64,000 nt of DNA, from contig JAPXFY010000022.1 of NCBI GenBank assembly GCA_030674185.1, forward strand, positions 39,216,130-39,280,129, read 5' to 3'. This document shows, in pieces, positions 20,964 to 32,499 of this stretch. Below the pieces are notes generated by a model. It was not told the origin of the DNA. It made no database searches and was given only the letters and a program-made list of their open reading frames with translations. The stretch comes from Monoplex corrugatus (Eukaryota; Mollusca; Gastropoda; Littorinimorpha; Ranellidae). The position numbers and the translations under genes were made by a program. The stretch's first letter is position 1, and each line of letters begins with the position of its first letter.

Positions 20964-21088
20964 TCCTTTCGCTACCGCATCCTATCCACCAGCTGCAAAA
21001 AACTTGACCCTTTCACCCTTTCACCCTATCCACCAGACAGTGCTGGGATGCAGGGATGCTGGCGGATAGGGTGAGGGTCGTCAAAGGG
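20964..21088. mobile_element. TTAA foldback element
   Basis: TTAA at 20960-20963 and 21089-21092. Ends TCCTTTCGCTACCGCATCC and GGGTCGTCAAAGGG-type inverse. Internal TATCCACCAG / CTGGCGGATAGGGTG arms. Confidence 0.75.
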
Positions 21089-21309
21089 TTAATCGTGATC
21101 TTTTATTTTCATTATGTAAACATCTATAATTTTCCGGGGCATTATCAATGATTATGTTGAAACATTCAGCCTTAGGTTTCATAGACACTGACGTGTATGT
21201 TGTTCTCAATGAAATATACCAGTACGACTAAGTATACTGATAAGGCCTTAATTTAACAGACGTTAGAGCATATGGAATTTAGTCCAAGCATGGGGATGTT
21301 TCTAGTGAA

Positions 21310-22240
21310 GAAATTGAAATTGAAACCGTTTTTGATTAGTAGTCTTCTTTATTTCACTCTCTACATGGTTATGCCATAACTAGTAATGAACGTGGCTGAT
21401 TTGTTTGTTTGTTTATTTTTTTTTTTGTGGTCAATTTTACACTGGACAGAGTAGCAGGGAAGTTTGAGTCTTTTTCTCCAATTTTTTTTTTATCTGATAT
21501 TTGTTTGTTTGTGATCTTACACTTGACGAAGGCCAGTTGGCCGAAAATTTGTGCCTGTCTTGTCTGGTTGTATTAAATATACGTTCTTTTTTTTTTTTCG
21601 TGTTTTTTTTTTCTTCTGGTTCTTGTTTGCTTGAACACGGGCAGTCACACTTGTTTTGAATTTTGTTTTTTTGTTTGTTTGTTTGTTTCCCCTGTTTTTG
21701 TAGGCTGCCTTGAGGTTTTCCTCCAGCATTCCCAGGTACGATAACGTCATCGTGAGGGACCTTCAGTGGCTGAGGGTGATCTAGCTAGGGCACAGGACCT
21801 TGTGATGCTCTGCACTGGAGAGACCTCAGTACTAAGTGTGCACCATTCTCGTTTGATGTAGATTCATGCCATGTGGACATTTGGGTCATAAAAATACCGG
21901 AGAGATAGGTTCATTTTCCATGTCCCTCCCATTTGAAGAGCAATTAGCCCTCTTACCTTTCTGAAGTCTTAGTTAAAAAACAAAATAAAAACAAAAACAA
22001 AAAACAAACACAAACAAAACAACAACAAAAACAAAAACAAAAAAGGGAAAAAAGTGCCAATTCCATATGCGCTCCACCCATATCTACCAGCAACTATTTG
22101 GCAAACTCCCTGAGTCTGTGCAAAACCGTATTTGCTGGCAAGCTCTTGAAATAGGGATTTTTTTTTGGGGGGGAGGGGGGGAACCTTCGGAACACTAAGC
22201 TGACACCACCGGAATGATGGAAAGAATGTGATGAGAACAT
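21310..22240. other. Mixed SINE-like remnants, no gene
   Basis: Holds T-rich runs, the TCTGGTTGTATTAAATA repeat (21540-21650), a family G tail (21880-21975) followed by an (AAC/AAAC)n run, and an inverted family F piece (22060-22240). Poly-T/G at 22161-22180. No coding signal. Confidence 0.6.
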
Positions 22241-22243
22241 TAA

Positions 22244-22836
22244 CCCTTTGACTCCCGCACCCCGTCCGCCAGCGTCCTCCTTTGTCAGCCATGCTAGCAC
22301 AGCAAAAACTTAACCCTTTGATACCTCACCCTAGCCAGCAGCTTCTTGCAGCTGGTGGATAGGATGAGGGAGCCAAAGGGTTAAATTTCTGCAGTTGGTG
22401 GATGGTGCTGGATAGGGTGAGGAAGTCAAAGGGCTACGTTTTTGCAGTTGATGGATGGTGCTGGATAGGGTGAGGGAGTCAAAGGGCTACGTTTTTGCAG
22501 TTGGTGGATGCTGCTGGATAGAGTGAGGGAGTCAAAGGGTTAAAGTTTTTGCAGTTAGTGGATGCTGCTGGATACGGTGAGGGAATCAAAAGGGTTTTGC
22601 AGTTGGGTGGATGCTGCTGGATAGGGTGAAGGAGTGAAAGGGTTAAAGTTTTTGCAGTAGATGGATGCTGCTGGATAGGGTGAGGGAGTCAAAGGGTTAA
22701 AGTTTTTGCAGTTAGTGGATGCTGCTGGATAGGGTGAGGGAATCAAAGGGTTAAGTTTTTGCAGTTGGTGGATAGGATGAGGGAGTCAAAGGGTTAAGTT
22801 TTTGCAGTTGGAGGATAGGGTGCAGACCTCAAAGGG
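22244..22836. repeat. Tandemly amplified TTAA foldback array
   Basis: Starts as a normal foldback (TTAA then CCCTTTGACTCCCGCACCC) but continues as about nine copies of a 55-65-bp half-unit: AGTTTTTGCAGTTGGTGGAT, GCTGCTGGATAGGGTGAGGG, AGTCAAAGGGTTA. It ends at TTAA 22837-22840. It is the longest cluster of this family here and shows conversion of a transposon end into a minisatellite. Confidence 0.85.
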
Positions 22837-23037
22837 TTAAAGTTGTGCAGTGAACAGGCCAGTTTTTAGAATCGCTGGCTGGAACTGACACTGAGATGTA
22901 ATGAGATCTTGAGGACACAGCATCAAAAGACACGGCGGTATCAGAAGAACGCATCAGCCAGTTCATGTGAACAACCTTGACGCACTCGCATGTCCTTGAC
23001 CTGGGTACAGGCGTTCGACACAAATAATTTCTTGTAA

Positions 23038-23215
23038 TTGATTCTCTCTCTGTCTGTCTGTCTCTGTCGCTGTCTCTCTGTCTGTCTCTGTCTGTCTGTC
23101 TGTCTCTGTCTCTCTCTGTGTCTGTCTCTGTCTGTCTGTCTCTCTGTCTGTCTGTCTGTCTCTCTGTCTGCCTCTCTCTCTAACAATCTCTCTCTCTCTC
23201 TCTGTATGTGTGGTG
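23038..23215. repeat. (TCTG)n/(CT)n microsatellite
   Basis: Irregular CTCTGTCTGTCT arrays. No gene. Confidence 0.93.
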
Positions 23216-23224
23216 AAGCTCATT

Positions 23225-23480
23225 TCAAAGAACATTACAAGTTAACCCATGGACTCAGGATTTCATATCTCAAGTTCAAACCCAGCCCACAACATAAAAA
23301 CTGGTGTCAACATGAAAACTGTTGCAGTCAGTCTGATTGTACCAGCCTGGGGCTTCATAAGTTCTTCGTTCTCCGTCCCCCCCCCCCCATTTCGAAACTC
23401 AGTCGATGTGTAGGGTTTTGCTTAGGCTCAGAGTGTCTGCGAGATAACTATTGTCAGGATCATGCTGTGTCGATATGGGT
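23225..23480 (+). mobile_element. Family F SINE-like repeat
   Basis: GGACTCAGGATTTCATATCT, CAAACCCAGCCCACAACATA and GGGTTTTGCTTAGGCTCAG blocks in the same order as 15660-15935. It includes a poly-C at 23378. Confidence 0.7.
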
Positions 23481-23800
23481 GTGTATGCATGAATGTATGT
23501 GTGTCTGTGTGTGGGATGTGGATATGCATGGATGTATGTGTGTATGTCTATGTTTGGGCATGTGGGTATGCATGAATGTGTGTGTGTATGTCTGTGTGTG
23601 GGCATGTGGGTATATGCATGTATTTACTGTTATTTGTTATTTTCATCTCTTACCTGTTTATCTATCTACAAACTCCTTTATTTTGTGTTTATTTATTCAC
23701 CTACTTACTTCTTATTCACTTACTTATTCCTCACTTACTCACTTACTTATTTACTCATTCACTTACTTAATACCTATCTATGATTAAGAAAATGTTGTCT
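23480..23800. repeat. GTAT and TTAC simple repeats
   Basis: About 150 bp of (TGTGTATG)n-like sequence followed by (TTACTTAC/TTAT)n. The ORFs over it are low complexity. Confidence 0.85.
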
Positions 23801-24870
23801 TCACCTAGTTGATAGACATCTGAGTATTTGGGCATTGACTGGGGGTGGGGGTGGGTTCTGTCATGTGAGATGAGTTTATACAGAATAGCTAGTTGTGTTG
23901 TGATTCAGACTTAATTATTTATTTATTTACTTTATATGTATGTTCCTTTTTTGAAGGTGAGATACACACATACACATGTGATTTACATGTAACCAAGATT
24001 AGTCCAGCGATAAGCTGATAAAATACCAGCATAAGGGTACGGGGTGTAGGGGGCTCTGGATAGAGGTAGTACCTTTGGTGTCTGGCTGCTGCACTCTACC
24101 CGGTAGGGGAGGGGTGGATGGGCATCACTGGTCCTCATCCATCCTCTAAATGTCTCACGTGCTGGCTCCAAGCGCCACACCCCGGGACCTCGCCTCAGCA
24201 GGCGTGCCAAACCACGTGCGGGGGTGATATGATATTATCACTGCATCGGGTAGATGGGACTCGTCAGCCGGGGAAGGCAGCCTGTCTAGGAGAAGGAAAA
24301 CTCCGACTTCAAACCTCTGCTGCCTCGGGCTACACCCATTCAAGGGAAAGGCTTCAGAAGTAAATCTCGAGGAAAAATCCGGAGTCGGAGTCCCTAAGGT
24401 AGTTCGTCGTTGGATACAACTTCGTTCTGGCAACTCCTGCGTCGCCCCTGGTACCAGGCGTACAGGCCTCTGTCATTCCCCTGGATTCTACTAGTGGCGA
24501 GGAGAGGGGGGATCTGCTGCATGGGCAACAGCTCGTCCTCCATATTCACTTGCCCAGGCCTGCACCTGGAGAGGTCACTCCAGCTTCGCTGGTAACACAG
24601 CATCGACACAACACGGAGAGTAGCAGATACCGGTTTTAAGCCTAGGCTTTTTTGGCGTAGAGCTGGGCGCCAGGGGTTACTCTCGACGGTGGGAGGAATC
24701 TTCGCATTCCATTGGGTAGCTACCGCCCGCCTCAAGTTGGGCAGCCCCCAGTCAGTAAGGTGTTACCCCGCCACAACCTGTTTGCTCCAATGGGTGCTTG
24801 GAGCTTAGAGGAAACTTGACAGGCAGGTTGTAAATACCAGGCACCAGGCAATACAAAGAAGAAAAAGAAG

Positions 24871-26285
24871 ATGCCAGCTTTTCTGATATCAAGCTGGAAT
24901 GTAAGGACAATGTGTCCTGGTTTTGACAGCAACCTACAGCTGTTAGACGACACGCGGAAGACGGCCGTGATAGACAGGGAGCTTCAGCGACTCAACATCG
25001 ACATCGCTGCATAACAGGAGACAAGGCTACCTGGGGACGGATCACTGCGTGAGAAGAACTACACGTTCTACTGGCAGGGGAAGAACCCAGAGGAGCCACG
25101 TATTCATGGTGTGGGCTTCGCTGTAAAGAACTCCCTCCTAGCAACCGTAGAGCCCCCCCCCCCCCCCCCCCCCATGGGAGGTACGGAGAGACTGCTCACT
25201 TTAAAAATGACGACCAGTTCAGGTACAGTCAACTTCATCTGTGCCTATGCCCCAACATTAAGCTCCTCACCCGACGTCAAGGACCAGTTCTATGAGGCCC
25301 TGGATGCTGTTGTCAGAGAAGTTCCCAGCAAGGAAGGTCTCTTCATATTGGGAGACCTGAACGCACGCGTAGATGCTGATTTTGAGGCCTGGCCAACCAG
25401 CATTGGACATGATGGTGTTGGGAAACAAAATTAGAACGGTCAAAGACTCCTGGAACTTTGCTCTTACCACAAGCTGGCCATCACCAACACCTTCTTCAAC
25501 AATAAGGAGAAGCACAAGGTGTCATGGCGCCACCCCAGATCCCACCACTGGCATCAGCTCGACCTCATCTTAACAAGGAGGTCGGACCTTAACAACGTCC
25601 TCAACACGAGGAGTTTCCACAGCGCTGATTGCGACACAGACCACACCCTGGTATGCAGCAAGATCAAGCTTCTACCCAGAAGACTGCACCACTCAAAGAA
25701 GAAAGGTCGCCCAAGGATTGATGCCTTTCGCACGTCCGATCCAACCAAGGCCGGGGAGTTTGTAGAAACCCTGAATGAATCAAGAGTGGCTCAGAGACCC
25801 AAAACGCTGAGGAAAAGTGGAATCACATAAAGGACACAATCTATCAGTCCGCCCTGAGTATATTTGGGAAAAAAGAACGAAAGAATCCCGACTGGTTTGA
25901 GGCAAACTGGCAGGAAATGGAACCAGTGGTGGAAGCGAAACGCAAGGCTTTACTTGCGTATAAAAACAACAATATCCAAACTACTCGTGATGCTTACAGA
26001 GCTGCCCGCAGCAAGGCCCAACAAACTGCTCGGCGATGCGCCAACGACTATTGGCTACAGTTAAGCTCAAGTATTCAGCAGTCAGCAGATTCAGGCAACA
26101 CTGGCAGCATGTACGCTGGCATCAAACAAGCGACTGGTCCGGCAGCCTCCAAGTCAGCTCCTCTTAAGTCCAAAGCAGGAGAGAGCATCACAGACTCAGC
26201 AAAGCAGATGGAGAGATGGGTAGAGCACTACCTGGAGCTGTACTCCACGCAGAACTCTGTCACTGATGCGAGGAGTTGGATGCCG
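24871..26285 (+). pseudogene. RTE-like ORF, APE endonuclease region, broken
   Basis: It starts MPAFLISSWNVRTM (endonuclease motif WNVRT). In-frame TAA at 25012 falls between DIAA and QETRLPG, where a Leu codon is expected (TTA to TAA). It continues HGVGFAVKNSLL, poly-C slippage at about 25148-25173 (poly-Pro), ICAYAPTL, LFILGDLNARVDAD, stop at 25432, then HKLAITNTFFNNK, WRHPRSHHWHQLDLILTRR, DCDTDHTLV. A frame change lies near 25800. Next comes VEAKRKALLAYKNNNIQTTR with ARRCANDYWLQLSSSIQ, and a frame change near 26270. Catalytic Asn, Asp and His positions of the APE fold remain recognisable, but the ORF cannot be translated as one protein. Confidence 0.85.
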
Positions 26286-28017
26286 AGCCAAGCCTTGAAG
26301 AACTAAGCAAGGCGATTGACGGTTTGGCGACGGGAAAAGCCCCTGGTGAAGACGGGATACCTCCAGAGGTCATCAAGTGCGGGAAGCCTGCTCTTCTCAA
26401 CGAGCTGCATGAACTTTTGTGCATGTGCTGGAAGGAAGGCTTCATTCCGAGAGACATGAGAGACGCCAGGATAGTGACTCTATATAAGAACAAGGGCGAC
26501 CACAGTGATTGTAATAATTATCACGGAATCTCACTTCCTCAGCATTGTTGGGAAAGCATTCGCCAGAGTCGTCTTAACCCGTCTTCAGAGGCTGGCAGCT
26601 CGCATCTACCCTGAGTCCCAGTGCGGCTTCAGGGCCGGAAGATCGACCATCGACATGATCTTCTCTGTCCGGCAACTACAGGAAAAGTGCCGTGAGCAGC
26701 ACATGCCCCTTTGCCTCGCCTTCATTGATCTCACGAAAGCGTTCGACCTGGTCAGTCGGAGTGGTCTTTTCAAGCTTTTGAAGAAAATCGGCTGCCCCCC
26801 AAGACTATCAGCTGTCATCGAGTCTTTCCACGAGGATATGCATAGCACTGTGTGCTATAATGGTGCCACATCAGAGCCCTTTAGAATCAGCAGTGGAGTA
26901 AAACAGGGATGTGTTTTGGCCCCAACTCTGTTCGGGATCTTCTTCTCGACGTTGCTGACCTATGCCTTCTGCAGATCTGAAGAAGGGATATATCTTCATA
27001 CAAGGACCGATGGAAAGCTCTTCAACATTGCCAGACTTCGTTCCAAAACTAAGATGGAAAAGAAGACCATCAGAGAAGCTCTCTTTGCAGATGATGCTGC
27101 GCTGGCTTCCCCACAGTGAACAAGATCTCCAGAGGCTCGTTGATCGCTTCGCCCACGCTTGCAGAGAGTTTGGTCTCACAATCAGCTTGAAGAAAACTGA
27201 GATCTTAGGCCAAGGCTGTGAAGAACCACCATCTCTACACATTGGAGACTACGACCTCAATACTGTCCACAAATTTCAGTACTTGGGGTCCACCATAAGT
27301 GACAACCTCTCTCTGGACGCTGAAATCAGCGCCAGAATTGCAAAGGCCTCATCTGTTATGGCTAAGCTGAACAAGCGGGTCTGGTCCAACAACAGTCTCA
27401 CTGCGAACACCAAAATGCAGGTGTACAGAGCATGTGTGTTGAGCACACTTCTCTACTCAAGTGAAGCCTGGACCACATACGCCAGCCAAGAAAAGAGGCT
27501 CAACATTTTCCATCTCCGCTGCTTGCGACGCATCCTCGGCATCCAATGGCAAGACAAGGTGACCAACACAGAGGTCCTCCGTCGTGCGGGCCTACAGACC
27601 ATCTTTGCCCTTCTAAGCCAACGCCGACTACGCTGGCTTGGCCATGTGCGTCGAATGGAGGATGGACGCATACCAAAAGACGTTCTCTACGGCGAACTGG
27701 CAAACCGGAAGCGAACTCCAGGACGCCCACAGCTACGCTTTGTAGACGCATGCAAAAGGGACCTTAGAAGCTCAGGGATCAACCCAGGCTCTTGGGAGAC
27801 TCTGGCGGAAGACAGGGCAGTGTGGCGGACAGCCGTTCAGCAAGGCGTTGTGAATGCGGAGAGGAGAAGAGCAGAAAGCGCAGATGAGAAAAGGGCTCTT
27901 CGCAAGCAACGTTCCAGAAACCAGACAACAGCGACTCAATTTGTATGTGGCAGATGCGACAGAGATTGCCACTCAAGAATCGGCCTGCACAGCCACAACA
28001 GAAAGTGCACGTCATGA
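26276..28017 (+). pseudogene. RTE-like ORF, reverse transcriptase and C-terminal knuckle, broken
   Basis: Pieces in shifting frames: LSKAIDGLATGKAPGEDGIP and RDMRDARIVTLYKNKGD, a frame change near 26520, then SQCGFRAGRSTIDMIFSVRQ, LAFIDLTKAFDLVSRSGLF, SGVKQGCVLAPTLFGIFF and FADDAAL (catalytic FADD). After a further shift near 27110 the frame is open to the stop: FGLTISLKKTEI, KFQYLGSTISD, LRCLRRILGIQWQDKVTN, LRWLGHVRRMEDGRIPKDVL. The last 40 residues hold CGRCDRDCHSRIGLHSHNRKC, a C2H2-type knuckle. No intact RT remains. Confidence 0.87.
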
Positions 28018-28084
28018 CCACAACGCCTCCTGGAGCAGACTATCATCTCCTGAGATGTAAAGAGGCCGACGATAAGATATAGAC

Positions 28085-28255
28085 TAGGTAAAACAGTCTA
28101 GGTAGGGCTTCAGGACTGGCCAGCTCATGGGTTTATGTGCAGGCTTAAAGTTTGTGCCATGATCACCATACACATGGCACCTGTGACGTTAGTGCATATG
28201 GAATTCGTTCCGAGCGCGTAGACGTCATCTTGAGAAACTGAAACTGAAACTTTTA
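28085..28255 (+). mobile_element. Family D SINE-like repeat
   Basis: Follows the RTE-like 3' UTR within about 15 bp. CAGGACTGGCCAGCTCATGG, GTGCAGGCTTAAAGTTTGTG, GGAATTCGTTCCGAGCGCG, ends GAGAAACTGAAACTGAAAC. Confidence 0.82.
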
Positions 28256-29145
28256 TCAGATATGAGTGGAGCGCAAAGGGAATCCCTTTTGGACAGTCTT
28301 CAGATTTCATCTGAACAGTGGAAGTCGAACCGTGGCCTTCGCAACATACATTTCTTCGCAGAGGCCACGGTAACCGCCCCCCCCCCCCCCCAGTTAATAA
28401 GAAACACCACGAGGATGTGGATGGGACCCAGAGCACCAATGCCTCGCCACTCTCCGGACGATCACCTCCGCTTAGGAGCTTATCCCGACGCCAAACGATA
28501 GTCATTTCATCAAGCAAAATGGGGCTGTCCATGCGCGGAATGACCCAGTCGGACCCCAGTCATCAGTTATTTTGTTCACAAACCGAATGGCTTGGTAGGA
28601 AGATGACAGACCCCAGGACATAGCCACACAACACACAAAAACCAAGTCCAGCCAACCTCCGGACCAAGACAGAATGGAATACTTTTTCAGTCAATTTGAA
28701 TTGTTATTTCAATGGCCTCTGGTCAGGAGAGCCACCACAAGTGACTCGAACGCCTAAAGAAAACGGGAAGTTTGGGGAGGGGGAAAGGGGGAAGTGATTT
28801 GATAATAATTATTAGGCCTAGTATTCATGTTCTGGGCCGTTAAATCTTCAGTCATTCACGTCTGCTTCGCCGCGAAAGCAACTTCGAACACAGGTTAGTC
28901 TAAACACGTAGGCCCTATCGTAAATATTTTGCCGAACTGATGTAGAATTCTCGAAAATTCAAGAAGAAAGCGGATCAGTTTCAATTCATGTTGTGAAAAC
29001 ATCAGCCATTTTGCGATTTGAAGTTTTTGGTTTTGCTTGTACATGGCTATCTGCTCTTGTGCAAGTAGGTTTTACTATGTAGGCCTAAGGCTAAGCATTT
29101 TGGAATTTAGATTCATTCAAGACGGATTTACCGCTCTCGGACAAT
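28256..29145. other. Intronic stretch, no gene recognised
   Basis: Mostly unique-looking sequence with a poly-C run at 28377-28391 and a CpG-containing stretch at 28845-28920. Short plus frames exist but lack domains and splice support. An unrecognised regulatory region cannot be excluded. Confidence 0.4.
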
Positions 29146-29440
29146 GCCGTATGCGCTTCGGCCAGTTTACCACCTGTTAAGACATCGTGAGCCTGCACAA
29201 AACCTCATGCTTTGGCAAGATTGTATTGAAATGGAGGGGGAGGGGAGGGGACGGGGGAGGGCAAGTGGAGAACGGCCGGGCGAGCGACTGCGAAACACTA
29301 AATTGACACCACCAGAATTATTGCAGAATTTACTGTTCAGCGAACGAAACACTAAATTGACACCACCAGAATTATTGCAGAATTTACTGTTCAGCGAACA
29401 GGCCAATTTTCAATGTCGCGCGGTCGGGAATTAAACTCGA
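29146..29440 (-). mobile_element. Family F SINE-like repeat with 58-bp tandem duplication
   Basis: CATCGTGAGCCTGCACAAAACC and GAAACACTAAATTGACACCACC. The segment GCGAACGAAACACTAAATTG ... TTACTGTTCA is present twice (29283-29340 and 29341-29398) almost without change, so the duplication is recent. Confidence 0.75.
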
Positions 29441-29617
29441 GATATCAGATCTCGAGTCGACGACTATGTAAATAACATATTACAAAGTTATACAAGTGCC
29501 AGTGCGAGCGCCTCTGAGTATGATTTCGCGCAAGGATATGAGATATTTGGCTGGTATTATCTAGTTGTTTCAGTCGATGATACACGTGTTGCGTTACCCT
29601 TTCAATTTTCAGCTTTG

Positions 29618-29725
29618 TGAAAAAAACAAACAAAAACAAACACAAACAAAACAAAACCAAACCAAAACCAAAACAAAACAAAACAAAAACAACAAACAAA
29701 CAAACAAACAAACAAAAACACGTCC
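29618..29725. repeat. (AAAC)n simple repeat
   Basis: A-rich (CAAAA/CAAAC)n tract. No gene. Confidence 0.93.
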
Positions 29726-29996
29726 AATTGGTAAACTTGAAGACCTAAACATGACACTACGCAATTCCACCATCATCAACACTGTGACAAAACTTACACC
29801 TTGCAGCCCCGATTTACTCAGAACTACACACATCCACATCTCTCTCTCTCTCTCTCTGTCCTTCCCCCCCCTCTCTCTGTCTCCCTCTTCTAGTTAAAAT
29901 GTATTTTTTTGACTGATAATACCCATCTTATCTAAGGTATAAGACAGTTAAGTGTAGAGTGATACGTACACCCTATTTGAAATGAGGGCTGGTTGT

Positions 29997-30370
29997 CATC
30001 ATCATCAGGTACCCTTCCGCATGGCATTGGCGATCATGGACTTCCATCTGTCTCTATCTCTCGTTGCCTCTAGCATCTCCCCCACCTCTTCGTCCCCAGC
30101 CACTCTGCAAGTCCTTCCAGCATTTTCTCCCTGGGTCTACCTGGTGCTCTCTTTCCCTCCAGCTTTCCCGTTGTGACCAGGTGCTCCAAATCCCCCTTCC
30201 TCATAAAATGGCCTATAAATGTTGCCTGTCTTTTCCTAATCTTCCTTATGAGTGATCTACTTGTGTCTGCCTCCATCAAGACTGTCTCGTTTGTTTTCTT
30301 TGCTGTCCATGGAACTCTCAACATTCTTCTCAGAAACCACATCTCGGCTGCCTCAATCTTGTTCTGGCTT
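29997..30370 (-). mobile_element. RTE-like LINE 3' fragment with TSD
   Basis: The CATCATCATC tail is at the left. The minus translation gives IEAAEMWFLRRMLRVPWTAK, LIRKIRKRQATFIGHFMRKG, GKLEGKRAPGRPREKMLEGL. The target duplication is GGCTGGTTGT at 29987-29996 and 30371-30380. 5' truncated, 374 bp. Confidence 0.9.
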
Positions 30371-30659
30371 GGCTGGTTGTAAGGAAGCATATATTTTGCT
30401 TATTTTTGACCCTTTGTTCTTGCTCTTGTTCTTCTCTCTCTCTCTCTCTCTGTCTTTCTCTTGTGTCAAATTTCTTTGACTGAAAGTGTAATGATTCTGT
30501 TGTTGGATATCTATGTTACCTAAGGTATAATTTATGTGTAGTGTGATGTAGATCCTCGTTGGGCGAGGACTGGACGTAAAAACCCTTACATTTTGCTTAT
30601 TTCATATCCTCATAAATGAAATTTTTTTCATTGTTCATTGTTCTCTGTCTGTCTGTCTC

Positions 30660-30694
30660 TCTTTCTCTCACTGTGTGTGTGTGTGTGTGTTTGT

Positions 30695-30760
<66 letters not shown>

Positions 30761-30765
30761 ACTTC
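30660..30765. repeat. GT microsatellite
   Basis: (GT)n about 100 bp after a (CTGT)n lead. No gene. Confidence 0.95.
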
Positions 30766-30779
30766 ACTGTGATTTGTAT

Positions 30780-31200
30780 GAGACCTATAAAACACTAAGC
30801 TGATGCCACCAGCATGATAGGTGATCGGAGCAAAAATGATAAAGGCGGTGAACAGCCAATTTCTGTATTGCAAAACTGAGACTGAACTTTTAGAGACATC
30901 AGATCCTAACTATGAGTATGACCCAAGGTTTTCAGTAAGCAGGTGGATAGGGTGAGAGAGTGAAAGGGTTAAGTTTTTGCAGCTTATGGACAGGCTGCAA
31001 GGGTTAAAGGGTTAAACCTGCAAGAAAGTTTGGATAGTTCTCAAATACAGAATACCATGTGAGATTACTTCATGAGGTAGGTGATGATGTTCAGGCTAGA
31101 TTAGTAGATAGTAGATAATTGCTGGCAGTTTTAGGTGGAGGGGCCTATGGAATTGTCTAAGGGCAATGAATGTCGTGCAGACAAATGCCAAACTCATATT
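30780..31200. mobile_element. Family F remnant with foldback half-units
   Basis: AAAACACTAAGCTGATGCCACC (inverted family F), then 30940-31013 holds two half-units of the TTAA foldback (GGTGGATAGGGTGAGAGAG, GTGAAAGGGTTAAG), then a family F tail. No gene. Confidence 0.6.
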
Positions 31201-31289
31201 TTAATTTTTTGGTGTATTGTCTCTCTTCCTGGTTATAAGTCGCTTCTTTCAAGTTAGCTGTTCTGTTCTGATTTTGGTCTGAAATCTTG

Positions 31290-31533
31290 TGAATTTGTTT
31301 CTTTGTGTTTTCTCCCATGGAGATGCTGGGGACTGTTTTAGTGTAAATCGTATTCCTAGTCCTACCTTCTCAAAGTTCTGTGCTAGATATTTCCTCTTTT
31401 CTGACACTGTCTTTGTTTCTTCTGTCTTGCTCCTTTGCTTTCTGTCATTTTTTCCTGTCATTTTCTCCTTGCTGGTCCATTCACATACACATACACATGC
31501 ACGCACGCACGCACGCACGCACACACGCACACA

Positions 31534-31601
<68 letters not shown>

Positions 31602-32138
31602 CACACACAATATATATATATGTGCACGCACACACATGTGTCTATATATATATATATTTTTTCCTCTGCGGATGGATAATGGGTACATGTATTAAGTGCA
31701 TTTTTGGCTTTAAAGGAAAAGTTATGTACAGAAGCCAGTTTAGTTAACTTAGGCCAAATTTCTGAGATATGTTCATATTTGTATTCAGGTTTGTTTGGAT
31801 AAACTCTCTGGTGATAATGATACAGAATGGTCAATGCCGTGGCATATCCTTAGATTCATCATCATTAGGTGCCCTGCCGCATGGCGTTGGCGATCATGGA
31901 CTTCCGTCTCTATCTCTCGTTGCCCCTAGCATCTCCCCCACCCTCCTCGTCCCCATCCACTCTGCAAGTCCGTCCAGAATTTTCTCTCTGGGTCTATAAT
32001 CCTTAGATTATATATATGTAAATTCATTGATATGTGTACTTTTTTTTTTCCAGCCTTTTTTTTTTATACTCAGGTGTCGTGTAGAGTTTGCAGTGGTTAT
32101 AGCCCTGATATGGCTCTGTGCAGTTGACTGGGCTTTAA
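31290..32138 (+). mobile_element. Family A SINE-like repeat with three insertions
   Basis: The family A body is interrupted by a CA microsatellite (31480-31612), a short RTE-like insertion (31857-31998) and, at its 3' end, a TTAA foldback (32139-32301). The 3' end resumes as ACAACATGAATTAG after the foldback. It is sense to the sulfurtransferase gene. Confidence 0.8.
31857..31998 (-). mobile_element. RTE-like LINE 3' fragment, 142 bp
   Basis: Only the last 142 bp of the family (CATCATCAT tail, then TGCCCTGCCGCATGGCGTTG ... TCTCTGGGTCTA). Perfect 11-bp target duplication ATCCTTAGATT at 31846-31856 and 31999-32009, placed within a family A copy. Confidence 0.92.
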
Positions 32139-32301
32139 CCCTTTTGCTCCCGCACCCTGTCCACCAGCTGCAAAAACTTAACCTTTTGACTCCTGCGGGA
32201 AGCTGGTGGATAGGCTGAGGGAGTCAGAAGGTTAAGTTTTTGCTTTGTTAGCATGGTTGATAATGCGGGATGCTTGTGGACAAGGTGTGGGAGTCAGAGG
32301 G
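32139..32301. mobile_element. TTAA foldback element, complete, with known empty site
   Basis: 163 bp between TTAA 32135-32138 and TTAA 32302-32305. Ends CCCTTTTGCTCCCGCACCC and GGTGTGGGAGTCAGAGGG. Other family A copies read GGGCTTTAAACAAC here with a single TTAA, which is the exact pre-insertion site. This is the clearest proof that the family moves by TTAA target duplication. Confidence 0.92.
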
Positions 32302-32499
32302 TTAAACAACATGAATTAGAGTAGAAATATGTTTCTTTGTTTCTGTTGTGTTTGCTTGATCAAGGCCAGTTGGCTGAAAATGTGCACTTGCCTTGTTTGT
32401 TTATGGAGTACTTGTTCTTGTTCTGTTTTCATGTTTTCAGGGTTTGCTTTTAACTGATCATGGCCCGTGTACAATACCTGCTTTAACGTCTAGCATCGA

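Larger units (their letters stand above)
24040..28075 (+). mobile_element. RTE-like LINE, nearly full length, inactivated
   Basis: GC-rich 5' region (24040-24870), an endonuclease region (from ATG 24871), reverse transcriptase and a C-terminal zinc-knuckle ending at 28017, then a short 3' UTR. Base composition is clearly GC-richer than the flanks. Nonsense and frameshift lesions are described in the two pseudogene entries. It lies in intron 1 of the sulfurtransferase gene. Clade assignment is by peptide character only. Confidence 0.85.
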
